A DNA stretch of 64,000 nucleotides from Collinsella sp. (GTDB lineage: Bacteria > Actinomycetota > Coriobacteriia > Coriobacteriales > Coriobacteriaceae). The stretch is from the NCBI GenBank assembly GCA_019414515.1, contig DXLX01000038.1, forward strand, positions 5,840-69,839, read 5' to 3'. The notes beneath the pieces were generated by a model. It made no database searches, was not told the origin of the DNA, and was given only the letters and a program-made list of their open reading frames with translations. A program made the position numbers and the translations under genes. This document shows, in pieces, positions 52,201-59,639 of the stretch. Within the stretch, counting starts at the first letter, position 1. Each line of letters opens with the position of its first letter.

Positions 52201-52737
52201 TTTGAGCGCTCGCTCCTTGCGGCGCTTGTGCTTGGAAATGCCGGCGGCCTCCTCGATGAGGGCGCGACGCTCCTCGGGGCGGCTCTGCAAAATGGCGTCG
52301 AGCTTGCCCTGGCTGATGATGGAATGCGTATCCTTGCCCAGGCCCGAATCGTGCAGGATGTCCTGAATGTCCATCAGGCGGCACGGACTCGAGTTGATGA
52401 GGTACTCGCTTTCGCCCGAGCGATACATGCGACGGGTGATGGCGACCTCGTCAAAGTCGACGGGCAACATATGGTCCGAGTTATCGAGCACCAGCGTGAC
52501 CTCGGCGACACCCACCGGCTTGCGCGCCGACGAGCCCGAGAAGATGACATCCTCCATGGCCTGGCCGCGCAGCTGCTTGGCGCTCTGCTCGCCCAGGACC
52601 CACAGAATCGAGTCAGAGATGTTCGATTTTCCCGAGCCGTTTGGACCGACGATGACGGTCAGGCCCGGCTCAAACGTCATATGGGCGCGGTCGGCAAACG
52701 ACTTGAACCCCTTGAGCGTAAGGGACTTGAGATACAC
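49201..52737 (-). CDS. smc: Chromosome segregation protein SMC
   Basis: This 1178-residue condensin ATPase organises the chromosome. It has Walker A GPNGSGKSNISDSI at about 32-45, two long coiled coils (about 170-500 and 670-1010), a hinge at about 515-665 (SPLVSRLVGALGDDVTGRLG) and at the C-terminus the signature LMSGGEKSLTALALLFAVYR with Walker B FYVLDEVEAALDDANL. rnc-smc-ftsY-ffh is a classic Gram-positive order, and the genes are 0-10 bp apart. Confidence 0.97.
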   Translation of the reverse strand: MYLKSLTLKGFKSFADRAHMTFEPGLTVIVGPNGSGKSNISDSILWVLGEQSAKQLRGQAMEDVIFSGSSARKPVGVAEVTLVLDNSDHMLPVDFDEVAITRRMYRSGESEYLINSSPCRLMDIQDILHDSGLGKDTHSIISQGKLDAILQSRPEERRALIEEAAGISKHKRRKERALKKIKSMDEHLMRARDINKEIARQLRPLERQVDRARKYKELSSRANELTQMLAVDELRSLQSQWNDLESRSKEGAAELELAQYRLGEKERELEKLQVMLEEKGLFVGDLGEQRRHMQDVVGRINSDMRLLEEKGHNMVSRLSDMRGQISSSEHQRRRVVEELEDARAQLEEVTGAHMQVQEDVDAAGPAAAELHERRVALDNQISQLTREQRDVQRVADNAALELAKVKDSLSNAEVEDNMYASRLEQIDEQLEEVTASLETRRDRAEELEGALEEARQAQVDAREATEVARAALKDLRNRESEARNKLSEVRSELASQKKLDARMADSSPLVSRLVGALGDDVTGRLGDVLEAPRELEGLVEQLLAGDIDALLFDDTSALERAGRAALDQKKASGEALLVARDVSGSTAAEGAAGIRLVDRLSVRAGYGPVVEALLGGYYVVDDLAAALLAPVVDGVTYVTPDGARVSCGGLVRVGLDAGEASGALERKRRIRELEGLEPDLAAVFEHVSDQVVEANAAVEEARAAEGDAAGEIARLEGERRSLLSEIGRLEQSANNAEVERVRISKRREQAAEAVRAACPRVDELTRSRDEARAQASDLVLQIAEANDELDRVRRDDSEAAGKLADAKVRLAQTSERLRSLKGRVPDLEHRLEGIDRRIRGTRQASRSLELLRLRVDPMHERYSALLERASDWAARLRDQASLEEADSASLKKTIEDAKAEVARAKERVDTASATQNEFKVARGKLEVQVEAAIKAITADGTTVLEEALMLPAPTDRDAAERELNQLVRQINNLGPVNQVAMEEYEQLKRRADYIEEQLADLESARKALTKITVAIDRKMRKAFLVTFEKVDANFREIFAMLFPGGQAHLEMTDPEHPAETGIEVVAQPRGKRITKMMLMSGGEKSLTALALLFAVYRTRTVPFYVLDEVEAALDDANLSKLIGALDVLRSDTQLLVISHQRRTMEDADVLYGVSMQADGVSRVVSQKLDRETGKVVNA

Positions 52738-52747
52738 GGTTCCTCGC

Positions 52748-53473
52748 TTACACGTGCTTCTTGTTCAGAATCACGCCGTTGGTGGTGTAACCCATGCGGT
52801 CGAGCGCTTCAAGCGCGGCAGCTCCCTCGGCTTCCTTCTTTGAGGAGCCGGAGCCGCGACCCTGGCGAATACCATCGATCAAAACCACAGCGGTAAAGGT
52901 GGGCGCATGCGCCGGGCCCTCGGAGCCAACGAGCTTGTACGCCGGGGGCTCGTGACCGTCGGCTTGCACGCACTCCTGCAAAAACGACTTGGGGTTCGCA
53001 GGATGCTCGGCACGCTCGGAAGCCAAATGCGGCTTAAGCGTACGGTGAATGAACTCCGCCGCAACGTCCCAGCCGGCATCCAGGTACAGCGCGCCCACGA
53101 GCGACTCATAGACGTTCTCGAGGGCCGAATGCAGGCCGCGCGCACCGGTACCGGTCTCGGAGGCACCAAAGATAATGATGTCGTCGATGCCCAACTCGTG
53201 AGAAACCTCGGATAGCGTGGCGCCCGAGACGAGCGACACCTTCAAGCGAGTGAGCTTGCCCTCGTCAAACTCGGGATAGGACTCAAACAGGGAGCGTGCG
53301 ACCACAGCGCCCAAAATGGAATCGCCCAAGAACTCAAGGCGCTCATAGCTGGCAGAAACCGGCTGGCCCTCGACTGCCGAGGGATGCGTAAGGGCCGCGC
53401 GCAGCAGCACCTTATTGTTGAACTCGTGGCCCAGGATTTCCTGGGCGCGCGTAAGTCGTTCGGATAAAGCCAA
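52748..53473 (-). CDS. rnc: Ribonuclease III
   Basis: This 241-residue dsRNA endonuclease has the catalytic signature ERLEFLGDSILGAVV near 43, ALYLDAGWDVAAEF near 115 and a dsRNA-binding domain from about 155 (NPKSFLQECVQADGHEPPAY, then GSGSSKKEAEGAAALEALDR). It processes rRNA and mRNA. The acpP gene is 3 bp upstream. Confidence 0.95.
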   Translation of the reverse strand: MALSERLTRAQEILGHEFNNKVLLRAALTHPSAVEGQPVSASYERLEFLGDSILGAVVARSLFESYPEFDEGKLTRLKVSLVSGATLSEVSHELGIDDIIIFGASETGTGARGLHSALENVYESLVGALYLDAGWDVAAEFIHRTLKPHLASERAEHPANPKSFLQECVQADGHEPPAYKLVGSEGPAHAPTFTAVVLIDGIRQGRGSGSSKKEAEGAAALEALDRMGYTTNGVILNKKHV

Positions 53474-53476
53474 GAC

Positions 53477-53719
53477 TTAGGCCTCCTTGGCAGCTTCGAT
53501 AGCGTCGACGGCGTCGGCGACAGAGTTGAGCGAGAGCAGGGTCTCGTCATCGATCTCGAGGTTGAACTCGTCCTCGATAGCCGTAACCAGCTGCAGGCGC
53601 TCGAGCGAGTTGGCATCGAGGTCGTCAAAGGTGGTCTCCTCGCTAATTTCGGCAACATCGACGCCCAGAACGTCAGCAGCGACCTCGGCGATCTTGTCGA
53701 AGATTTCGGAGCGGTCCAT
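53477..53719 (-). CDS. acpP: Acyl carrier protein
   Basis: This 80-residue acidic protein carries acyl chains of fatty acid synthesis on a phosphopantetheine. The attachment serine lies in LDANSLERLQLVTAIEDEF near 37. The usual DSL reads NSL, an Asp-to-Asn change at a position that normally helps bind AcpS and other partners. It is flanked by plsX and rnc, the common context. ATG at 53719 has GAGAGGAAG upstream. Confidence 0.92.
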   Translation of the reverse strand: MDRSEIFDKIAEVAADVLGVDVAEISEETTFDDLDANSLERLQLVTAIEDEFNLEIDDETLLSLNSVADAVDAIEAAKEA

Positions 53720-53744
53720 AGCGCTTCCTCTCATAGTACATGAA

Positions 53745-53776
53745 TACCAAAAGAATGGTACCGCCCGGGCGGTACC
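53745..53776 (-). terminator. Hairpin between plsX and acpP
   Basis: GGTACCGCCCGGGCGGTACC (53757-53776) is a perfect 20-bp palindrome, followed on the minus strand by ATTCTTTTGG. It may end part of the plsX transcript before acpP. Confidence 0.65.
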
Positions 53777-53843
53777 AAGACACGGTTCTGATTCTACCCC
53801 ACGACGTGCGCCGCGAAGCACATAACAGCGCTCTAACTCGCTC

Positions 53844-54863
53844 TTACAAAACGATACTGTCCATAGAGTTGGCGACATTCTCGACCAGCCCGGCGCGCAC
53901 GGCTTCGGCCGCCGCGAGCGTACCGTTTTTGACAGCCTCGACCGAGGTGGCGCCATGGCCGATCAGGACCACGCCGCGCAGGCCCAGAAGAATCGCGCCG
54001 CCCTTGGCGTCGCCAGAGAGCTTGGCCTTAATCTCGCGCATCTGCTTTTTGATGAGCAGCGCGGCGATCTTGGTGCCGAGCGAGGCCATAAAGGCGCCCT
54101 TGAGCTCCTGCAGCAAAAACTTGGCAGCGCCCTCGGTAGCTTTGAGAGCGATATTACCCGACATGCCATCGGCAACGACGACATCGAAGTTACCTGAGGT
54201 GAGGTCGGTGCCCTCGCAGTTACCAACAAAGCCGGGAACGGCGGCCTTCATAGCAGGGAAACAGGCCTTGGTAAAGTTGGAGCCCTTCTCATCCTCGGTG
54301 CCATTGGCAAGCAGGCCCACGCGAGGATGCTCGATGCCCAGGACGACGCGGGCATAGGCGCTACCCATCTGGGCAAAACGCACCATGTCATCGACCTCCA
54401 CATCGGGGTTGGCACCCATGTCGCACAGCACCGTCAGACCGCCGGCGCGATTGGGCAACGCATTGGTGAGGCACGGACGCACCGGCTGCTTCTTGCCTTC
54501 GGCCTGATACCTAAACGGCGTCACATAGGCGGTGGCGGCGGCGGTCATGGCACCGGTGGAGCCGGCGGAGAAGAACGCATCCGCGTTGCCCTTCTTAATG
54601 GCGCGGCAAGAAAGCACGATCGACGACTTACGCTTGGTCATCACGGCGCGAATGGAATCGTCATCCATGGCGATAACGTCAGGCGCCTCAAGGGCCTCAA
54701 CACGTGCATGGGAAGCTGCAAAGGGATTGACGATTTCGGCGGGACCAGCTGCCAAGACCTCGATATCGGGATCGGCGGCAAGTGCAGCCTCAATACCGTC
54801 GAGGACAACCTGCGGCTTCTCGTCTCCACCCACAACGTCTACACAAACGCGAACGTTACTCAT
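53844..54863 (-). CDS. plsX: Phosphate acyltransferase PlsX
   Basis: This 339-residue enzyme turns acyl-ACP into acyl-phosphate, the first step in Gram-positive phospholipid synthesis. It has VCVDVVGGDEKPQVVLDGI at the start (normally MGGD, here VGGD), FFSAGSTGAMTAAAT near 95, CDMGANPDVEVDD, and DVVVADGMSGNIALKATEG near 245. ATG at 54863 has AAGGAG 7 nt upstream; the earlier ATG has none. The acpP gene follows after the hairpin. Confidence 0.93.
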   Translation of the reverse strand: MSNVRVCVDVVGGDEKPQVVLDGIEAALAADPDIEVLAAGPAEIVNPFAASHARVEALEAPDVIAMDDDSIRAVMTKRKSSIVLSCRAIKKGNADAFFSAGSTGAMTAAATAYVTPFRYQAEGKKQPVRPCLTNALPNRAGGLTVLCDMGANPDVEVDDMVRFAQMGSAYARVVLGIEHPRVGLLANGTEDEKGSNFTKACFPAMKAAVPGFVGNCEGTDLTSGNFDVVVADGMSGNIALKATEGAAKFLLQELKGAFMASLGTKIAALLIKKQMREIKAKLSGDAKGGAILLGLRGVVLIGHGATSVEAVKNGTLAAAEAVRAGLVENVANSMDSIVL

Positions 54864-54879
54864 ATACATGCTCCTTATA

Positions 54880-54910
54880 CAAAAATGGCCGACTCAATGA
54901 GCCGGCCATT
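54880..54910 (-). terminator. Terminator or attenuator between rpmF and plsX
   Basis: AATGGCCG and CGGCCATT pair around ACTCAATGAGC, followed on the minus strand by TTTTTGT just before the plsX ribosome site. Confidence 0.75.
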
Positions 54911-54950
54911 GTGGTTCCAGTTGGAACGGCATCGTATCCAGAGTATACCG

Positions 54951-55130
54951 TTACTCGGTAACGATAACCTCGCGGTCCTTGTAGAAACCGCAGCTAGGGC
55001 ACACGTGGTGCGGGAGCTTGACAGCACCGCAACGGGGGCACGTGGACTGAGCCGCAGCCGAGATCTTCATGTTGGCGGAACGGCGGGTGTGAGTGCGGAT
55101 ACGACCCTGCTTTTGTTTAGGTACGGGCAT
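54951..55130 (-). CDS. rpmF: 50S ribosomal protein L32
   Basis: This 59-residue protein begins MPVPKQKQGRIRTHTRRS and has the zinc-binding cysteines CPRC and CPSC near 31 and 44. That is the zinc (C+) form of L32, the version that is replaced by a zinc-free paralogue under zinc shortage in some bacteria. Its place between yceD and plsX is the standard order. AAGGTCACT lies before the ATG. Confidence 0.96.
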   Translation of the reverse strand: MPVPKQKQGRIRTHTRRSANMKISAAAQSTCPRCGAVKLPHHVCPSCGFYKDREVIVTE

Positions 55131-55194
55131 AGTGACCTTCCTTATGAACTATCCAGTGTGGCGATTACGCGCAAGTAGCGATACTACCACAGTT

Positions 55195-55749
55195 TTACTC
55201 GTCAAGCTTGAGATTCTTCAATGCTGCAAATGGATTTTCCGTGGCTTCGGCCCATTCGGCCTCGGCTTGGGCAGCACAATCGCATTGCTCCACGTTGAGA
55301 TTGGCGCCGCAAACGGGACAAAGACCGCGGCAATCGGGCTTGCAGAGCACAACAAACGGCGTGTCCATGACAACGGCGTCGTTGATGGGCTCGCCCAGAT
55401 CGACGACGCGATCCTCGCCCAGGAGCTCATAGCCGTCTTCGTAGGCCTCGGGGTCCTCGGGCTCATGGAAGAGATAGAACTCCTCGATCTCGCCGGCAAT
55501 GTCAAACGAGGCAGGCTCCAGGCAACGGTCGCACTCGCCGGTGGCGTGCGCGCGAACCATGCCGGTAAGCAGAACACCGGTGCCGGCATTGGTAAAGACC
55601 ACGTCATAGTCGATACCGTCCTGCAGCTGGTACTCTTTCTCGCCCACCGTGTAGGCAGCGACATCGACCTTACCGGTCAGCGGATACGAGTCTCCGGGAA
55701 ACTCGAGCTGCTCGGAAAGATCGACGGTAACGCTCGGGAACTCAGCCAT
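55195..55749 (-). CDS. YceD/DUF177-family protein
   Basis: This 184-residue protein has two CxxC pairs (GECDRCLEPASF near 75 and KPDCRGLCPVCGANLN near 140) typical of YceD, which is encoded next to rpmF in most bacteria. In plants and bacteria the family affects 23S rRNA accumulation. The start overlaps the upstream coiled-coil gene stop by one base. Confidence 0.9.
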   Translation of the reverse strand: MAEFPSVTVDLSEQLEFPGDSYPLTGKVDVAAYTVGEKEYQLQDGIDYDVVFTNAGTGVLLTGMVRAHATGECDRCLEPASFDIAGEIEEFYLFHEPEDPEAYEDGYELLGEDRVVDLGEPINDAVVMDTPFVVLCKPDCRGLCPVCGANLNVEQCDCAAQAEAEWAEATENPFAALKNLKLDE

Positions 55750-56246
55750 TACCACTGACCATTCTGCTGGGGGGCGCCCTCATTGAGCTGCTGGCGGCAA
55801 CGGGTGACGGTGCCGGTCAGACTCTTGAGGTTCTCCTCCAGGTGCGTAAAGACCTGCTCGGCGTAATCCTCGGCAGCATAGCGCGTCTCGCGCTCATACT
55901 GCTGGGCACGGTCGCGGATATCGTCGGCCTGCTGCTGCGCAAGGCGAACAATTTCCTGCTCACCGGCAATAGTGAGGGCCTGCTGCTGAGCGTCGGCGAT
56001 GATGGAATCGGCCTGAGCGGCGGCGGAAGCCATAAGCTCCTCGCGCTCTTTGAGGATACGGCGGGACTTCTGCCATTCCTCGGGATAGCTCATGCGGATC
56101 TCATCGAGGATGTTAAAGAAGACGTCGGCATCGATGACCTTCATCTGGGCGTTCTTGCCGAACGGCGTCTTAGCCTCTTGGATGAGCCCCTCGAGCTCGT
56201 CGACAAGGCTCACGATCCTGTCGCCAGGAAAATTCTCGCCCGGCAT
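55749..56246 (-). CDS. Coiled-coil protein, DivIVA/ATPase-B-like
   Basis: This 165-residue protein is not firmly assigned. It starts MPGENFPGDRIVSLVDELEG, then has a long charged coiled coil rich in Glu, Gln and Ala (about 60-150, e.g. AQADSIIADAQQQALTIAGE) and ends with GAPQQNGQW. This resembles DivIVA-type or F0-b-type helices, and genes like it are found between coaD and yceD in related bacteria. A scaffold role in division or envelope growth is possible. ATG at 56246 has AAAGGAG upstream. Confidence 0.6.
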   Translation of the reverse strand: MPGENFPGDRIVSLVDELEGLIQEAKTPFGKNAQMKVIDADVFFNILDEIRMSYPEEWQKSRRILKEREELMASAAAQADSIIADAQQQALTIAGEQEIVRLAQQQADDIRDRAQQYERETRYAAEDYAEQVFTHLEENLKSLTGTVTRCRQQLNEGAPQQNGQW

Positions 56247-56314
56247 CCGGTCTCCTTTCATAGGTAACATATCATCGTGCTAGTTTACCACATGCCACCT
56301 GGCAATAAAAAACG

Positions 56315-56812
56315 TCACGAAAAGCGATGTTTAAGCGCCTCGACCACATTAGCCGGCACAAACGTCGAAACATCACTACCGAGCGAGGCGATCTGGCGTA
56401 CAACCGAGCTCGAGATGTAGCCATACTGCGGAGCACTCATGACAAAGATGGACTCCAGCTCGTTATCCAAGCGGTAGTTGAGGTCGGCTTGCTGCAGCTC
56501 ATACTCAAAGTCGGTCATGGCGCGTAGGCCCTTGACCACGGCACCGGCACCCTGCTCGCGAGCAAAGTCGACGAGCAGTCCGGTAAAGGGCAGGACCTCG
56601 ACGCCATCGATATCACCGAGTGCCTCACGGGCCAGCGCCACGCGTTCATCGAGCGTAAACGTGGTGCCCACGCCGTTTTTGCCCTGCGACTCGGCAACGG
56701 CCACGATCACACTGGGAAAAATGCGGCGGGCGCGGCGGATGACGTCGATATGGCCAAACGTGATGGGATCGAAGGTACCCGGAACGATGACGCGGTTAAT
56801 GGTGTCACTCAT
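56315..56812 (-). CDS. coaD: Phosphopantetheine adenylyltransferase
   Basis: This 165-residue nucleotidyltransferase makes dephospho-CoA. It has VIVPGTFDPITFGHIDVI (TxGH-type nucleotide motif) at the start, KGLRAMTDFEYELQQADLN near 88 and ISSSVVRQIASLGSDVSTFV near 130. ATG at 56812 has AGGAGG upstream and overlaps the rsmD end by 8 bp. rsmD-coaD is a common pair. Confidence 0.95.
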   Translation of the reverse strand: MSDTINRVIVPGTFDPITFGHIDVIRRARRIFPSVIVAVAESQGKNGVGTTFTLDERVALAREALGDIDGVEVLPFTGLLVDFAREQGAGAVVKGLRAMTDFEYELQQADLNYRLDNELESIFVMSAPQYGYISSSVVRQIASLGSDVSTFVPANVVEALKHRFS

Positions 56813-57455
56813 GGGCATCCTCCTGAAACGTCGTGCCGTCGCTGTCATCGGCATCGGTGGCGATGTCGTCATCCTCGCCCTCGCCGACCCAACGGAGCAG
56901 ATCGACCGAGGTGATGCCATAGCGTTTCTCACGCACGGTTACAAAGCCGGCAGGATGTGCACCCGCGTCGGCGGCAGCATGCTCAAACAGAGCATAGGCG
57001 CCCGGGGTGAGCAGACCCTGCTGGGCCAGGTTCTGCAGCAGCTCATCGACCGGCTTGGCACCAAAAGCATAGGGCGGGTCGAGCAAGACCAGATCGAAGG
57101 GGCCGCCCGGCACGCGGCCGCGCGAAGCGCTCGCAAGGACATCGCCCGTCACCACACGCCAACGCGCGCGATCGCGACAGAGCGACTCGATATTCTTGGT
57201 TATGAGCCTCGCGGCATTGCGATCGATCTCGAACGTCGTGAGCGAACGGGCGCCCCGCGAGAGCATCTCGATGCCTAGGGCACCGGAGCCGCCAAAGGCA
57301 TCCAGTACGCGAACCTCGTCCAAATCAAAGCCGAAGGCCGATAGGACCATGGATGCACACGCCTCGCGCACGCGGTCGGTCGTCGGACGCGTAACATCGC
57401 GACCGCGCGGTTCTTCGATCTTGCGACCGCGCCATTCACCGCCGATGATTCTCAT
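56805..57455 (-). CDS. rsmD: 16S rRNA (guanine966-N2)-methyltransferase RsmD
   Basis: This 216-residue enzyme methylates G966 in the 30S subunit. It has MRIIGGEWRGRKI at the start, TRPTTDRVREACASMVL, an AdoMet block VLDAFGGSGALGIEMLSRGA near 50 and the catalytic DPPY in LVLLDPPYAFG near 127. Its start overlaps the recG stop as ATGA. The C-terminal tail is acidic. Confidence 0.94.
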   Translation of the reverse strand: MRIIGGEWRGRKIEEPRGRDVTRPTTDRVREACASMVLSAFGFDLDEVRVLDAFGGSGALGIEMLSRGARSLTTFEIDRNAARLITKNIESLCRDRARWRVVTGDVLASASRGRVPGGPFDLVLLDPPYAFGAKPVDELLQNLAQQGLLTPGAYALFEHAAADAGAHPAGFVTVREKRYGITSVDLLRWVGEGEDDDIATDADDSDGTTFQEDAHE

Positions 57456-59629
57456 CCTCCGCTGACCTCCTTAAAAATATGTCGATATCGCTTGGCGACC
57501 GCATCGCGCAGGGGACGCGTCGCCACAGAGTCAAGATTACTAGCATACCGCAAGAGCTCGACCGCGTCCAAATGCGCCCACTCGATGAGCTCCTCATCGG
57601 CATCAAGGTCGACAAAACGCAGGGTCACGCCACCATGCTGACGGTAACCCAAGATTTCGCCCTCGTGGCGAAGTCGCAGGTCCATCTGTGCAAGCGTAAA
57701 GCCATCTGCGGTCTTCTCGAGCGACTGCAGGCGATCTTGTGCCGCCGATGTACCGCCGTTGCCCTTGGAGTGCGTCATGACCAGGCATGTGCCCGCCACG
57801 GTACCACGGCCCACACGTCCACGAAGCTGATGCAGGGCGGCCAAACCAAAGCGCTCACCGTTCTCGATGACCATCACGGTGGCATTGGGCACGTCGACGC
57901 CCACCTCGACCACGGTGGTCGAGACGAGCACGTCAATCTCGCCGCGTTTAAAGGCGTCGATCACGCGATCCTTCTCCCCCGCCCGCATGCGGCCGTGGAG
58001 GCGCTCGATAGTAAGCCCCGGCAACGCCAGGCGCAGCCGGTCGAGCTCGGTTGCCGTATCGTGCAGCGGCACGGGGACGGTCACGCGGCCCTCATCGTCG
58101 CGGGCGATACCGGGGACATCCTCAAGCTCATCGGCCGAGTCGCTCGGCTCCACAAGCGGGCAGATCACGTAAGCCTGCTGGCCCTTTTCATGCGCCTCGC
58201 GAATGGCGCCGTAGGCCAGGTCGCGGCTCGACTCGGTGAGCACACGCGTCGTAACGCCCGCCCCCGGAACAGGCCGATGGCGGATGATGCTCGTGTCAAG
58301 GTCGCCGTAGACCGAGAGCGCCAACGTGCGCGGAATCGGCGTCGCCGTCATAACGAGCAGGTCGGCACCCGGGCCCTTGGCACGCAGGGCATTGCGCTGG
58401 CCCACACCAAAGCGGTGCTGCTCGTCGATGACGACAAGCGACAGATGCTTAAACGTCACGTCATCCGAAAGGACCGCGTGGGTTCCAAAGAGGACATCGA
58501 GCTCGCCCGATTTCAGCTGCGCATGGATCTGCTCGCGCTCGGCTGCCGGCGTGGCACCCGTCAGGAGCGCCCAGGACATGCCGGCCTGCGAGAGCAAGGG
58601 GCCGGTCTTATCGGCATATTGGCGCGCCAGCACACCCGTTGGCGCCATAACGCAGGACTGGGTGCCGCTATCGGCCGCAACGGCCAGCGCGCAGGCGGCG
58701 ACGGCGGTCTTGCCGGTTCCGACGTCGCCCAGCAGCAGGCGGTTCATAACGCGCCCGCCATCGCACATGTCGTGCAGGATGTCTTGGAACGCGGCCTCTT
58801 GCTCGTCGCTCAGCGAAAACGGGAGGGCCTGCTTAAGCGCGGCCAGATGCTCGCCCGCGGTGTGGGCGTAGGGAACGACGCCGACCATGCCACCGTCGTT
58901 GCGCAGACGCAGCGCCAGCTGAAGGTAGAGGCACTCCTCGTAGGCAAGCCGTGCGCGCGCGATATCGCGCTCGGCCATGCTCGATGGAAAGTGAATTGAG
59001 CGCAGCGCACGAGCATTGCTCATCAGCTGGCGCTTGACGCGTAAGCGTGCGGGAATCGGGTCGAAGGGATTGCCGACAACCTCGAGCGCGCCGCTTACGA
59101 TGCGGCGCATCCACGCCTGGCTCACGCCATCGCTCACATAATGGACCGGCAGTATGGTGCCCGCGGCACGCCCATCCTCGAGCTTTTCGAAATGCGGCGA
59201 GGCCATCTGCTTAAAGCCGTAGGCAAACTCGACCTTACCCATCACGGCCAGACGGTCACCCCGCTTAAGCTGCTGGGCAATCCAGGGCTGGCGGAAAAAG
59301 GCGACCTGCAGCACACCCGTGTCATCCACGAGCGATACCTCGGTCACCTGCATGCGCGGACGAGGCTGCTTTTGAACAATGCGGTCGACCGTGGCAACGA
59401 TGGTGCACACGGTCCCGATGGGCGCCATCTCGATGGACCATGAGCGGGTAAAGTCCAGATATCGATGCGGGATATGGAGAAGGAGGTCCCCCACCGTCCG
59501 GATTCCCAGACGGCGAAGGGCCTCCTCACGTTTACCCGAAACATATTTGAGTCGCGCGATATCCTCGCCGAGCGCATTGCTCTGGGCAAAGCGCTCCGAG
59601 ACGCGCGGCACGGAGCATAGCTCGGACAT
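57452..59629 (-). CDS. recG: ATP-dependent DNA helicase RecG
   Basis: This 725-residue helicase rewinds stalled replication forks and branches Holliday junctions. It has an N-terminal wedge/OB domain (about 30-220, YLDFTRSWSIEMAPIGTV), Walker A GDVGTGKTAVAACALAVA near 305, the DEQH box VVIDEQHRFGVGQR near 405, and the C-terminal helicase half with QLRGRVGRGTVAGTCLVM near 610. It lies 10 bp after the FakA-like gene. Confidence 0.96.
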   Translation of the reverse strand: MSELCSVPRVSERFAQSNALGEDIARLKYVSGKREEALRRLGIRTVGDLLLHIPHRYLDFTRSWSIEMAPIGTVCTIVATVDRIVQKQPRPRMQVTEVSLVDDTGVLQVAFFRQPWIAQQLKRGDRLAVMGKVEFAYGFKQMASPHFEKLEDGRAAGTILPVHYVSDGVSQAWMRRIVSGALEVVGNPFDPIPARLRVKRQLMSNARALRSIHFPSSMAERDIARARLAYEECLYLQLALRLRNDGGMVGVVPYAHTAGEHLAALKQALPFSLSDEQEAAFQDILHDMCDGGRVMNRLLLGDVGTGKTAVAACALAVAADSGTQSCVMAPTGVLARQYADKTGPLLSQAGMSWALLTGATPAAEREQIHAQLKSGELDVLFGTHAVLSDDVTFKHLSLVVIDEQHRFGVGQRNALRAKGPGADLLVMTATPIPRTLALSVYGDLDTSIIRHRPVPGAGVTTRVLTESSRDLAYGAIREAHEKGQQAYVICPLVEPSDSADELEDVPGIARDDEGRVTVPVPLHDTATELDRLRLALPGLTIERLHGRMRAGEKDRVIDAFKRGEIDVLVSTTVVEVGVDVPNATVMVIENGERFGLAALHQLRGRVGRGTVAGTCLVMTHSKGNGGTSAAQDRLQSLEKTADGFTLAQMDLRLRHEGEILGYRQHGGVTLRFVDLDADEELIEWAHLDAVELLRYASNLDSVATRPLRDAVAKRYRHIFKEVSGG

Positions 59630-59639
59630 GCTCAGATGC

